Assembly (NCBI GenBank): GCA_023412995.1
Contig: JAEZQS010000080.1
Location: 1-7,284, forward strand
Direction of reading: 5' to 3'
From: Pseudomonadota bacterium
Lineage (GTDB): Bacteria; Pseudomonadota; Gammaproteobacteria; Xanthomonadales; Rhodanobacteraceae
DNA length: 7,284 bases
In this document: piece after piece, positions 1-6,079 of the stretch
Layout of the letters: each line of letters opens with the position of its first letter
Position numbering within the stretch: the stretch's first letter is position 1
Made by a program: the position numbers and the translations under genes
The notes under the pieces: model-generated
Seen by the model: only the letters and a program-made list of their open reading frames with translations
Told to the model about the DNA's origin: nothing
Databases searched by the model: none

Positions 1-374
1 AGGCAGGTCCGGTCGAGCACCGCGCGCGCGGCCGGCGAGGCGATGACGAAGCTGGTCGCGTGCAGGGGCGCGCCCGCTTCCGCGGCGAAGTCGCGCAGGA
101 TGCCGGCAAGGCCGCGCTGGGGGCCGAACGTCGGATGGTCCAGATCGTGCCAGTCGAACCAGGAGCCGTCGTCGAACGCCAGCGCGACGGAATCCTCGAC
201 GGTCGATGCCGGCGCTTCCCCCAGCAGCACGTCGACGACCCGCGCCAGCGGCACGATGCGCAGCCCGCGGCCATGCAGCAGGCGCAGGTCCTCCGCCAGC
301 GCGACGTGGTCGTTGCGGGCGTAGTCGTTGCCGCTGATGTTGTTGGAATGCCAGGTGAGGACGGGAACGCGCAT
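1..374 (-). CDS. Polysaccharide deacetylase family protein, N-terminal part (cut by window edge)
   Basis: Reading the minus strand from the ATG at 374-372 gives 124 uninterrupted codons up to the window edge, so the C-terminal part is missing. The protein opens MRVPVLTWHS and carries ALAFDDG at residues 64-70. This matches motif 1 (T/S-F-D-D-G) of NodB-type deacetylases, where D68 would be the catalytic base and D69 a metal ligand. ATSFVIASP near residues 107-114 resembles the next beta strand of that fold (usually ATFFV). The HxxxH metal motif would lie beyond the window, so activity cannot be judged. Family members remove acetyl groups from N-acetylated sugars of glycans; the substrate here is unknown. 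No signal peptide is visible at the N-terminus. The start is secure: an in-frame stop lies at 416-414 and no ATG, GTG or TTG lies between it and 374. There is no Shine-Dalgarno, only a run of C just before the ATG. It is divergent from gcdH. Confidence 0.82.
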   Translation of the reverse strand, partial: MRVPVLTWHSNNISGNDYARNDHVALAEDLRLLHGRGLRIVPLARVVDVLLGEAPASTVEDSVALAFDDGSWFDWHDLDHPTFGPQRGLAGILRDFAAEAGAPLHATSFVIASPAARAVLDRTC

Positions 375-380
375 GGGGGG

Positions 381-386
381 ATTGTC
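381..386 (-). promoter_or_regulatory. Possible -10 box of the deacetylase gene (leaderless start)
   Basis: On the minus strand this reads GACAAT, four of six matches to TATAAT. Its last base is six bases before the ATG at 374, so transcription starting at the usual distance would begin at or next to the A of the ATG. No Shine-Dalgarno precedes this ATG. The hexamer is weak on its own, and no convincing -35 is claimed. Confidence 0.3.
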
Positions 387-420
387 GCCTGAGCCTGCAC
401 CTGCCGTCGCGATTCAGGCG
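386..420. promoter_or_regulatory. Inverted repeat, possible operator upstream of the deacetylase
   Basis: The arms CGCCTGA (386-392) and TCAGGCG (414-420) are perfect 7-bp reverse complements separated by 21 bases. The left arm touches the candidate -10 of the deacetylase gene, so a repressor bound here could block that promoter. A 7-bp inverted repeat in GC-rich DNA can easily arise by chance. Confidence 0.2.
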
Positions 421-433
421 GAAGGCAGCGGTC

Positions 434-482
434 GTAGGGCGGGGTGCACCCCGCCACCGTGCGGTGGGGTGAACCTCGCCCC
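434..482 (+). repeat. GTAG-headed REP-like palindromic element
   Basis: The element starts with GTAG (434-437), followed by a perfect 18-bp palindrome at 438-455 (GGCGGGGTG then CACCCCGCC). The whole stretch can also fold as one longer hairpin. Bases 437-452 pair with 466-481 with one G-A mismatch and one G-T pair. After a 3-base bulge (453-455), 456-459 pair with 462-465. A GTAG head followed by a bulged hairpin is the layout of GTAG-headed REP elements known from Stenotrophomonas, which are moved or maintained by REP-associated tyrosine transposases. The stem sequence differs from the REPs at the right end of the window, so it would be a different subfamily. It sits between two divergent genes, upstream of the gcdH promoter. 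Confidence 0.6.
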
Positions 483-518
483 AGGCGCAGGTCGTGGCTG
501 CCCGCGCCGGCGCGGCGC

Positions 519-524
519 TACAAT
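519..524 (+). promoter_or_regulatory. Probable -10 box of gcdH (TACAAT)
   Basis: TACAAT matches five of six bases of the sigma-70 consensus TATAAT. It lies 30 bases before the chosen gcdH ATG, giving a leader of roughly 24 bases. No good -35 hexamer is visible at 16-18 bases upstream; the region there reads GTGGCTG. The box lies inside the longer reading frame that opens at the ATG at 444, which argues against that earlier start. Confidence 0.5.
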
Positions 525-554
525 GCCCGGCTTTGCACCCCCACCGGACCCGCC

Positions 555-1727
555 ATGCCCGCCGCGCCGCTCAACCCGACCGACCTCTACGACGTCCGCT
601 CGCTGCTCAGCGAAGAGGAGCGCATGGTGCAGGACACCGTGGCGCGCTTCACCGACGAGCGGGTGCTGCCGATCATCGGCGACTGCTTCGACCAGGCGCG
701 CTTTCCGACCGAGCTGATCCCGGAGATGGCAGACCTCGGCCTGCTGGGGTCCTCGCTGCCGGTCGAGTACGGCTGCGCCGGCATGAACGGCGTCAGCTAC
801 GGCCTGGTCTGCCAGGAACTGGAACGCGGCGATTCGGGCATCCGCAGCTTCGCCTCGGTGCAGTCCTCGCTGTGCATGTACCCGATCTACGCGTACGGCA
901 GCGAGGAGCAGCGCCAGCGCTGGCTGCCCGACATGGCCGCCGGCAAGGTGATCGGCTGCTTCGGCCTGACGGAGCCGCATGGCGGCTCCGATCCGGCCAA
1001 CATGAAGACGAATGCGAAGAAGGACGGCGGCGACTGGATCCTCAACGGCGCCAAGATGTGGATCACCAACGGCAACCTGGCGCACATCGCGATCGTGTGG
1101 GCGCAGACGGAAGACGGCATCCAGGGCTTCGTGGTGGAGAAGTCCATGCCGGGCTTCAGCGCGCAGGAAGTGCACAAGAAGATGAGCCTGCGCGCATCGG
1201 TCACCAGCGCGCTCTTCTTCGACAACGTACGCGTGCCGGAGGCCAACCGCCTGCCGAACGTGAGGGGGCTGAAGGGCCCACTCGGCTGCCTGACCCAGGC
1301 ACGCTACGGCATCACCTGGGGGCCGATCGGCGCCGCCATCGCCTGCTTCACCGAGGCGACCGCGTACGCCAGGGAACGGATCCTGTTCAACCGCCCGCTC
1401 GCCGCCAACCAGGCGGTGCAGCTGAAGCTTGCCGACATGGCGCGCCGCATCACCACTGCGCAGCTGCTGTCGCTCCAGCTCGGGCGCCTGAAGGATGCCG
1501 GCACGATGCAGCCGACGCAGGTGTCGCTGGCGAAGTGGAACAACGTGCGCATGGCGCTCGACATCGCGCGCGAGGCGCGCGACATCCTCGGCGGCGCCGG
1601 CATCACCACCGAACACAGCCCGATCCGCCATGCGCTGAACCTGGAATCGGTGATCACGTACGAAGGCACGGAAACGGTGCACCAGCTGGTGGTCGGGCGC
1701 GAGGTGACCGGCATCAACGCGTTCTGA
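555..1727 (+). CDS. gcdH: Glutaryl-CoA dehydrogenase
   Basis: This is a 390-residue FAD enzyme of the acyl-CoA dehydrogenase family. It oxidises and decarboxylates glutaryl-CoA to crotonyl-CoA in lysine and tryptophan breakdown, passing electrons to electron-transfer flavoprotein. Family-specific stretches include YGCAGMNGVSYGL (72-84), VQSSLCMYPIYAYGSEEQR (102-120), the flavin-site GLTEPHGGSDP (137-147) and a C-terminal GRxxTGIxAF ending. The catalytic base is E370 in TYEGT. R97 in SGIRS corresponds to the arginine that holds the gamma-carboxylate in the human enzyme, supporting glutaryl-CoA over a plain acyl-CoA. I chose the ATG at 555 because the family begins near here and a -10 box precedes it. 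The frame is open from an ATG at 444, but those 37 codons overlap a REP-like hairpin and the promoter. The Shine-Dalgarno is weak. The GcdR-type regulator and CoA-transferase that often accompany gcdH are not in this window. Confidence 0.95.
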   Translation: MPAAPLNPTDLYDVRSLLSEEERMVQDTVARFTDERVLPIIGDCFDQARFPTELIPEMADLGLLGSSLPVEYGCAGMNGVSYGLVCQELERGDSGIRSFASVQSSLCMYPIYAYGSEEQRQRWLPDMAAGKVIGCFGLTEPHGGSDPANMKTNAKKDGGDWILNGAKMWITNGNLAHIAIVWAQTEDGIQGFVVEKSMPGFSAQEVHKKMSLRASVTSALFFDNVRVPEANRLPNVRGLKGPLGCLTQARYGITWGPIGAAIACFTEATAYARERILFNRPLAANQAVQLKLADMARRITTAQLLSLQLGRLKDAGTMQPTQVSLAKWNNVRMALDIAREARDILGGAGITTEHSPIRHALNLESVITYEGTETVHQLVVGREVTGINAF

Positions 1728-1754
1728 CCGGCCCCGCAGCGCACCGCGCCGGGA

Positions 1755-2315
1755 TCAGTACGGTCGCTGGCCGTTGTAGTTGCCGGGAGGCGTGTAGTTG
1801 CAGACGACGAGGGTCCAGTCCGGGAACGACGCGCCGAACGGCGAGCCGGTACTGCAGTTGCGGATGCCGCAACCGACCTGGCTGGTGCTGCGCCAGACCA
1901 TCTGTGTGTAATGGCCGCACACCTCGCCCGCGTCGCAGGTATTGCTGGAATAGTTGTAATGGGCCTCTTCGGCGGCCCAGCTGGTGGCGGCAGGGGTCTG
2001 CGCCGCCGACCACGGGGCGGCGGCATAGAGGTTCTCGCCGAGGCCTGGCGCGCCGCTGTGCTGCCAGATGCAGAGGTTGGCGTAGGCTTGCGCGGTGGTC
2101 GCCAGCGTGGGGCTCCAGCGCAGGAGCGGCAGGGGTGGCTGCGCCGCCGGGACGACCGTCTTGCGCGCGCAGTTGTGCACGCGCAGGTTGCCCTTCCATT
2201 CCTGGGGCGCGGCGGCCGCTTCGCCATCGAAACCGTCGAAGTGCAGGCAGTCGAGGAACGCCGCTCGCACCCCGGGCGCGATGGCCAGCAACAGCACGGC
2301 AAGGAAGGCTTTCAT
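1755..2315 (-). CDS. Secreted CAP (SCP/PR-1/Tpx-1) domain protein
   Basis: This 186-residue protein starts with a signal peptide (K2, hydrophobic 4-13, probable cleavage after VRA at about 19), so it is exported. The rest is one CAP domain. Both family signatures match exactly: GHYTQMVWRST at 134-144 (CAP1) and LVVCNYTPPGNY at 169-180 (CAP2). HN at 47-48, QHSG around H86 and GENLY around E94, with H135, supply the usual His/Glu cavity residues. Eight cysteines (23, 49, 82, 127, 133, 149, 154, 172) suggest up to four disulfides, closer to plant PR-1 proteins than to the cysteine-poor bacterial YkwD type. CAP proteins bind lipids or sterols or act in host and microbial interaction; the role here is unknown. 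The ATG at 2315 is preferred over two in-frame ATGs at 2348 and 2345. GGTGGA (2327-2322) lies six bases before it, and the signal peptide follows directly. It converges on gcdH with a 27-base gap. Confidence 0.9.
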   Translation of the reverse strand: MKAFLAVLLLAIAPGVRAAFLDCLHFDGFDGEAAAAPQEWKGNLRVHNCARKTVVPAAQPPLPLLRWSPTLATTAQAYANLCIWQHSGAPGLGENLYAAAPWSAAQTPAATSWAAEEAHYNYSSNTCDAGEVCGHYTQMVWRSTSQVGCGIRNCSTGSPFGASFPDWTLVVCNYTPPGNYNGQRPY

Positions 2316-2321
2316 CGTCGG

Positions 2322-2327
2322 TCCACC
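2322..2327 (-). promoter_or_regulatory. Ribosome binding site that fixes the CAP protein start
   Basis: GGTGGA on the minus strand lies six bases before the ATG at 2315. The alternative ATGs at 2348 and 2345 have no purine-rich sequence before them, so this site decides between the starts. Confidence 0.55.
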
Positions 2328-2363
2328 GGCAACCGTCAGCGACATCATTAGCGCAGGCACCGC

Positions 2364-2918
2364 ATGAATCAATCCGAACCCCGCCTTGAAACCGACCGCC
2401 TGGTGCTGCGCCTGCCACGGCGCGAGGACTTCGATGCCTATGCCGAACTGATGGGCGATGAGGAAGCCGCCCGCTTCATCGGCGGCCAGCTCGACCGCGC
2501 CTCGGCCTGGCGCAAGTTCCTGCAGATGCCGGGCGCCTGGATGGTGCAGGGATTTGCCATGTTCGCGGTCGTCGAAAAGGCCAGTGGCAGCTGGATCGGC
2601 CAGGCGGGTCCGTGGCAACCGGAAGGCTGGCCGGGCACCGAGGTCGGCTGGTCGTTCCTGCGCTCGTCGTGGGGCAGGGGCTTTGCGACCGAAGCAGCCA
2701 CCGCCACCATCGACTGGGCCTTCGACCAGCTCGGCTGGACCGACGTGATCCACACCATCCACCCGGACAACCGTCCGTCGCAGGCACTGGCGCAGCGCCT
2801 CGGTTCGACCTTGCGCGGCAGCGGACGGCTGCCGCCGCCCTACGAGCACCTGCCGGTCGAGGTGTGGGGGCAGTCGCGCGCGCAATGGCAGGCGCGCCGC
2901 GCGGGGGTGGCGGCATGA
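2364..2918 (+). CDS. GNAT-family N-acetyltransferase, RimJ/RimL type
   Basis: This 184-residue single-domain acetyltransferase transfers acetyl from acetyl-CoA to an amino group, either a protein N-terminus or a small molecule. It opens with ETDRLVLRLPRREDFDAYAEL (9-29), the hallmark start of the RimJ/RimL group. The acetyl-CoA pyrophosphate loop (motif A) is WGRGFATEA at 103-111, followed by the helix to about 125. HPDNRPSQALAQRLG at 133-147 is the motif B region with its conserved Asn136 and Ser139. The substrate cannot be told from sequence; ribosomal protein acetylation is only one possibility in this subgroup. AGG lies six bases before the ATG. The gene is divergent from the CAP gene across 48 bases, which must hold both promoters; I see no clear hexamers there. 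Its stop overlaps the start of the GST gene (ATGA), so the two are almost certainly cotranscribed and translationally coupled. Confidence 0.9.
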   Translation: MNQSEPRLETDRLVLRLPRREDFDAYAELMGDEEAARFIGGQLDRASAWRKFLQMPGAWMVQGFAMFAVVEKASGSWIGQAGPWQPEGWPGTEVGWSFLRSSWGRGFATEAATATIDWAFDQLGWTDVIHTIHPDNRPSQALAQRLGSTLRGSGRLPPPYEHLPVEVWGQSRAQWQARRAGVAA

Positions 2919-3568
2919 TCACCGTGTACGGCTACTCCCCCTCGGGCAACTGCCACAAGCTGCGCATGCTGCTCGGTCACCTCGGCCGGCCCTACCGCTG
3001 GATCGAGACCGACAGCGCCCACGGTGCCACCCGCACGCCGGCGTACCTGGCGATGAACCCGAACGGCAAGGTGCCGCTGGTGGTCGATGCCCTTGGCCGC
3101 ACGATGGTGGAGTCGAACGCCATCCTCGCCTGGCTGGCCGACGGCACGCGCTACTTCGCTGGCGATGCCTGGCAGCGCGGGCAGACGCTTTCCTGGATGT
3201 TCTTCGAACAGTACAGCCACGAACCCTGCATCGCCGTCGCGCGCTTCATCTGCGGCTGGACGCCGGCCGATTCGCCGCGCCGGGCGGAACTGCCGATGCT
3301 GCGCGAGCGCGGCCACCGGGCCCTGGCGGTGATGGAAGGGCACCTCGCCTCGCGCGACTGGTTCAGCAGCACCGGCTACGGCATCGCCGACATCGCGCTG
3401 TTCGGTTACACCCATTGCGCGGAAGACGGGTGTTTCGATCTCGCCCCGTATCCGGCGGTGCGCGCCTGGCTGGCACGGGTGCGGTCGCAGCCCGGCTTCG
3501 TGCCGATGCCGCCAATCGATGCCGCCAACGCCGCGCTGATCGCCCAATCGCGCGCGCAGATGGCCTGA
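2915..3568 (+). CDS. Glutathione S-transferase family protein
   Basis: This 217-residue cytosolic enzyme has the two-domain GST layout. The N-terminal thioredoxin-like domain (about 1-78) begins ITVYGYSPSGNCHKLRMLL, with S8/S10 and C13 near the usual catalytic position. It carries NPNGKVP (48-54) with the cis-proline P54 and the glutathione-binding pair E66-S67 in MVESNAILAWLA. The C-terminal helical domain (about 88-205) holds YGIADIALF (155-163), the N-capping box region. The usual Ser/Thr three residues before D159 is a glycine here. Such enzymes conjugate glutathione to electrophiles or use it as cofactor; the substrate is unknown. The ATG at 2915 overlaps the TGA of the acetyltransferase gene, and a G-rich stretch (2903-2910) four bases upstream can act as ribosome binding site. 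A hairpin follows the stop codon, which may separate this two-gene unit from the E1 gene. Confidence 0.92.
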   Translation: MITVYGYSPSGNCHKLRMLLGHLGRPYRWIETDSAHGATRTPAYLAMNPNGKVPLVVDALGRTMVESNAILAWLADGTRYFAGDAWQRGQTLSWMFFEQYSHEPCIAVARFICGWTPADSPRRAELPMLRERGHRALAVMEGHLASRDWFSSTGYGIADIALFGYTHCAEDGCFDLAPYPAVRAWLARVRSQPGFVPMPPIDAANAALIAQSRAQMA

Positions 3569-3575
3569 TCCTTCC

Positions 3576-3601
3576 CGGCGTGGCACGGCATCGCCACGCC
3601 G
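3576..3601 (+). terminator. GC-rich hairpin between GST and E1 genes (possible terminator or attenuator)
   Basis: CGGCGTGGC (3576-3584) and GCCACGCCG (3593-3601) form a perfect 9-bp stem with an 8-base loop. It begins seven bases after the GST stop codon. No run of T follows, so it is not a classical intrinsic terminator. It may instead shield the transcript end or form part of the E1 leader, ending 26 bases before the E1 ATG. Confidence 0.4.
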
Positions 3602-3627
3602 CGCGTCCTCCTTGCGAACCGGTATCC

Positions 3628-5937
3628 ATGAACGCGACTGCCCAGCCGATCCACGCCCGCCACCGCAACGTCAACCGCGCCGAGGTGTGCGACCAGAACT
3701 TCACCGAATTCGTGCAGGCCTGGGATGGGGCCCGCCGCGCCGCACCCGCCGCGCACGAGCCCGTGCTGCCGGGCAGCGACTGCACGGCGGCCGACTTCCG
3801 GGAGCTGTTCGAGTCGCAGCTCGTCTCGCGCCACCTCGACCTGATGGCACGCGTCCTGCGCGTGCAGAACAAGGTGTTCTACACCATCGGATCCTCCGGC
3901 CACGAAGGCAATGCGATGGTGGCGCGGCTGGCACGGCACACCGATCCGGCCTTCCTGCACTACCGCAGTGGCGCCTTCATGGCGGAGCGCTTCCGCAAGC
4001 TCCCGGGCATGGACCCCGTGATGGACTCGGCCCTGAGCTTTGCCGCCAGCAAGGACGATCCGGCCTCCGGCGGGCGCCACAAGGTGTGGGGCAGCAAGCC
4101 GTTGTGGGTGCTGCCGCAGACCTCGACCATCGCCTCGCACCTGCCCAAGGCGCTCGGCACCGCCGTCGCCATCGAGCAGGCGCGCCGCATCGGCCACGCG
4201 CTGCCGGTGCCGGGCGATTCGATCGCCATCTGCTCGTTCGGCGACGCCTCCTCCAACCATGCGACGGCGCAGACCGCGTTCAACGCCGCGCAGTGGACCG
4301 CCTACCAGAAGCTGCCGGCGCCGGTCCTGTTCGTGTGCGAGGACAACGGCATCGGCATCTCGGTGAAGACGCCGGGGGGCTGGGTGGCGCAGGCCTTCCG
4401 CCAGCGCCCGGGACTCGACTATTTCCACGCCAACGGCCTCGACCTGGCCGAAGGCTACGGCGAGGTCGCCCGTGCGGTCGAGCACTGCCGCACCACGCGC
4501 CGCCCGACCTTCCTGCATCTCTCCACCACCCGCATCATGGGCCACGCGGGTACCGACTTCGAGATCGAATGGCGTTCGATCGAGGAACTGTGCGCGGTGG
4601 AAGCGACCGACCCGCTGCTGCGCTCGGCGGCGATCGCGCTGGAATCGGGCCTGTACAGCCGGGAGTCGCTGCTGGCGCTCTATGAAGCCACCCGCGCCCG
4701 CTGCTTCGAAGCCGCGGCCGAGGCGGACCAGCGCCCCAAGCTCGACCGGCTGGCTGACGTGGTTGCGCCGCTTGCCCCGTTCTCGCCGGCGAAGGTCGAT
4801 GCGGAAGCGCGACGCGCCGACTTTGCCGGGCGCCGCGAGGCGGTATTCGGCGGCGCCGGCCGGCTGCCGGAAACGCTGCCGCCACGGCACCTGGCGATCC
4901 AGATCAACCAGGCGCTGCACGACCTGATGGCGAAATACCCCGAGTCGCTGCTGTTCGGCGAGGACGTGGCGCAGAAGGGGGGCGTGTACACCGTGACCCG
5001 CGGCCTGCAGAAGGCGTTCAGGGGCGCGCGCGTGTTCAACACGCTGCTGGACGAGACGATGATCCTCGGCCTCGCGCAGGGCTACGCCAACATGGGGATG
5101 CTGCCCATCCCGGAGATCCAGTACCTCGCCTATTTCCACAACGCCTGCGACCAGATCCGCGGCGAGGCGTCGTCGCTGCAGTTCTTCTCCAACGACCAGT
5201 ACCGCAATCCGATGGTGGTGCGCATTGCCGGCCTCGGCTACCAGCGCGGCTTCGGCGGGCACTTCCACAACGACAATTCGATTGCCGCGTTGCGCGACAT
5301 CCCCGGACTGGTCGTCGGCTGCGCCAGCCGCGGCGACGATGCGGCCACCATGCTGCGCACGCTTGCGGCGCTGGCGAAGGTGGACGGCCGGGTCAGCGTG
5401 TTCCTCGAGCCCATCGCGCTCTACATGACCAAGGACCTCTACGAGGCGGGCGACGGCCAGTGGCTCACGGCCTATCCGCCGCCGGAAGAGGCCATGCCGC
5501 TGGGCGAAGCGCGGGTGTACGGCGAAGGCGCCGACGACCTCGTCATCTTCACCTACGGCAACGGCGTGCCGATGAGCCTGCGCGCCGCGCGCGCGATCGA
5601 GGCGCAGCACGGCTGGAAGGTGCGCACGGTGGACCTGCGCTGGCTGGTGCCGCTCAACGAGGCGCTGGTCGCGGCCCATGCCGCCAGCGCCAAGCGCCTG
5701 CTGGTGGTGGACGAGGGACGCCATTCGGCCGGCGTCGGTGAAGGCATCATCACGGCCATCACCGAGGCAGGCCACGGTGGCACGCCGCTGCGCCGGGTGG
5801 TCGGCGTCGACACCTACACGCCGCTTGCCGGCGCCGCGTTCCTGGTGCTGCCGGGCGAGGCGGACATCGTGGCGGCGGCGGGGGAGCTGGCAGGCGCCGG
5901 CCGGCAACCGGCGCGGGGACGCAAGGCGAAGGCTTGA
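3628..5937 (+). CDS. Fused alpha-beta E1 component of a thiamine-diphosphate 2-oxo acid dehydrogenase
   Basis: This 769-residue protein joins both E1 subunits of a branched-chain-type 2-oxo acid dehydrogenase. E1 decarboxylates a 2-oxo acid on thiamine diphosphate and transfers the acyl group to the lipoyl arm of E2. In the alpha half (about 55-370), GDASSN (205-210) with N240 in CEDNGIGIS forms the cofactor and magnesium motif, and IMGHAGTD (303-310) carries the cofactor-loop His306. A linker of about 50 residues rich in Ala, Arg and Pro precedes the beta half (about 420-750). There, FGEDVAQKGGVY (443-454), NTLLDE (471-476) with E476 as cofactor-activating Glu, and GHFHNDNS (544-551) with H547 as the likely active-site His are visible. 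The usual GDG/GEG reads GDA and the usual PLSE/PLCE reads LLDE. The C-terminus is basic (759-769). The substrate is unknown and no E2 or E3 is nearby. The ATG at 3628 was chosen because the frame upstream overlaps the GST gene; its Shine-Dalgarno is poor. Confidence 0.92.
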   Translation: MNATAQPIHARHRNVNRAEVCDQNFTEFVQAWDGARRAAPAAHEPVLPGSDCTAADFRELFESQLVSRHLDLMARVLRVQNKVFYTIGSSGHEGNAMVARLARHTDPAFLHYRSGAFMAERFRKLPGMDPVMDSALSFAASKDDPASGGRHKVWGSKPLWVLPQTSTIASHLPKALGTAVAIEQARRIGHALPVPGDSIAICSFGDASSNHATAQTAFNAAQWTAYQKLPAPVLFVCEDNGIGISVKTPGGWVAQAFRQRPGLDYFHANGLDLAEGYGEVARAVEHCRTTRRPTFLHLSTTRIMGHAGTDFEIEWRSIEELCAVEATDPLLRSAAIALESGLYSRESLLALYEATRARCFEAAAEADQRPKLDRLADVVAPLAPFSPAKVDAEARRADFAGRREAVFGGAGRLPETLPPRHLAIQINQALHDLMAKYPESLLFGEDVAQKGGVYTVTRGLQKAFRGARVFNTLLDETMILGLAQGYANMGMLPIPEIQYLAYFHNACDQIRGEASSLQFFSNDQYRNPMVVRIAGLGYQRGFGGHFHNDNSIAALRDIPGLVVGCASRGDDAATMLRTLAALAKVDGRVSVFLEPIALYMTKDLYEAGDGQWLTAYPPPEEAMPLGEARVYGEGADDLVIFTYGNGVPMSLRAARAIEAQHGWKVRTVDLRWLVPLNEALVAAHAASAKRLLVVDEGRHSAGVGEGIITAITEAGHGGTPLRRVVGVDTYTPLAGAAFLVLPGEADIVAAAGELAGAGRQPARGRKAKA

Positions 5938-5959
5938 ACCACGGTGGCGCCGGTTGCCG
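5894..5959 (+). other. Two mutually exclusive hairpins at the 3' end of the E1 gene
   Basis: CGGCAACCGGCGC (5902-5914) and GCGCCGGTTGCCG (5947-5959) are perfect 13-bp reverse complements, enclosing 32 bases that contain the E1 stop codon at 5935-5937. The segment 5908-5914 can instead pair with GCGCCGG at 5894-5900, a 7-bp stem with a 7-base loop inside the coding region. The two folds compete. No T-tract follows, so the role may be transcript 3'-end protection or Rho-linked termination rather than intrinsic termination. Confidence 0.4.
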
Positions 5960-6067
5960 ACCGGGGCCGCTCCTGCCACGAGCCGGCAGCAGCCGCTGCG
6001 CGTGACGGCAACGACGCGGGGTATCGGCAAACCAGCGGGTGCGTGGTCGCCGGCGCCGTGGATTCGC

Positions 6068-6073
6068 TATGAT
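6068..6073 (+). promoter_or_regulatory. -10 box of the cyclase gene (TATGAT), probable leaderless transcript
   Basis: TATGAT matches five of six bases of TATAAT. Its last base is six bases before the ATG at 6080, so the expected transcription start falls on or next to the A of the start codon. No purine-rich ribosome binding site lies before this ATG. The -35 region about 17-18 bases upstream is poor. Confidence 0.45.
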
Positions 6074-6079
6074 TTCGCG

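Noticed and set aside
444..554. Upstream in-frame extension of gcdH (37 codons)
   Set aside because: The extension encodes a Pro/Arg-rich stretch unlike the family, lies over the REP-like hairpin, and contains the TACAAT promoter box.
414..1682. 422-codon minus-strand open frame opposite gcdH
   Set aside because: It is a shadow of gcdH codon bias with no family signature. It would also start inside gcdH and run through the REP-like element.
1728..1752. CCGGC/GCCGG inverted repeat between the convergent gcdH and CAP genes as a bidirectional terminator
   Set aside because: It has only 5-bp arms with a 15-base loop and no T-tract on either strand.
494..2389. 631-codon plus-strand open frame overlapping gcdH and the CAP gene
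   Set aside because: It is out of frame with gcdH, extremely rich in Arg and Ala, and crosses an antisense gene. This is a high-GC artefact.
3589..3613. AAGGAGGA on the minus strand as a ribosome binding site for a minus-strand gene
   Set aside because: The nearest ATG is about 14 bases away, the frame it opens is antisense to GST with no motif, and the spacing is too long.
3415..3627. Upstream in-frame extension of the E1 gene (71 codons)
   Set aside because: It overlaps the GST gene in another frame and passes through the intergenic hairpin. E1 similarity begins only after the ATG at 3628.
5986..5999. GCAGC/GCTGC hairpin in the 5938-6079 gap
   Set aside because: A 5-bp stem with a 4-base loop is common by chance in such GC-rich DNA, and no T-tract follows.
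3406..6030. Long open frame of 874 codons on the minus strand, opposite the E1 gene
   Set aside because: It is fully antisense to a well-supported gene. Its composition (rich in Arg, Gly, Ala, His, Val) is that expected from the mirror frame of GC-rich codons, and it has no recognisable motif.
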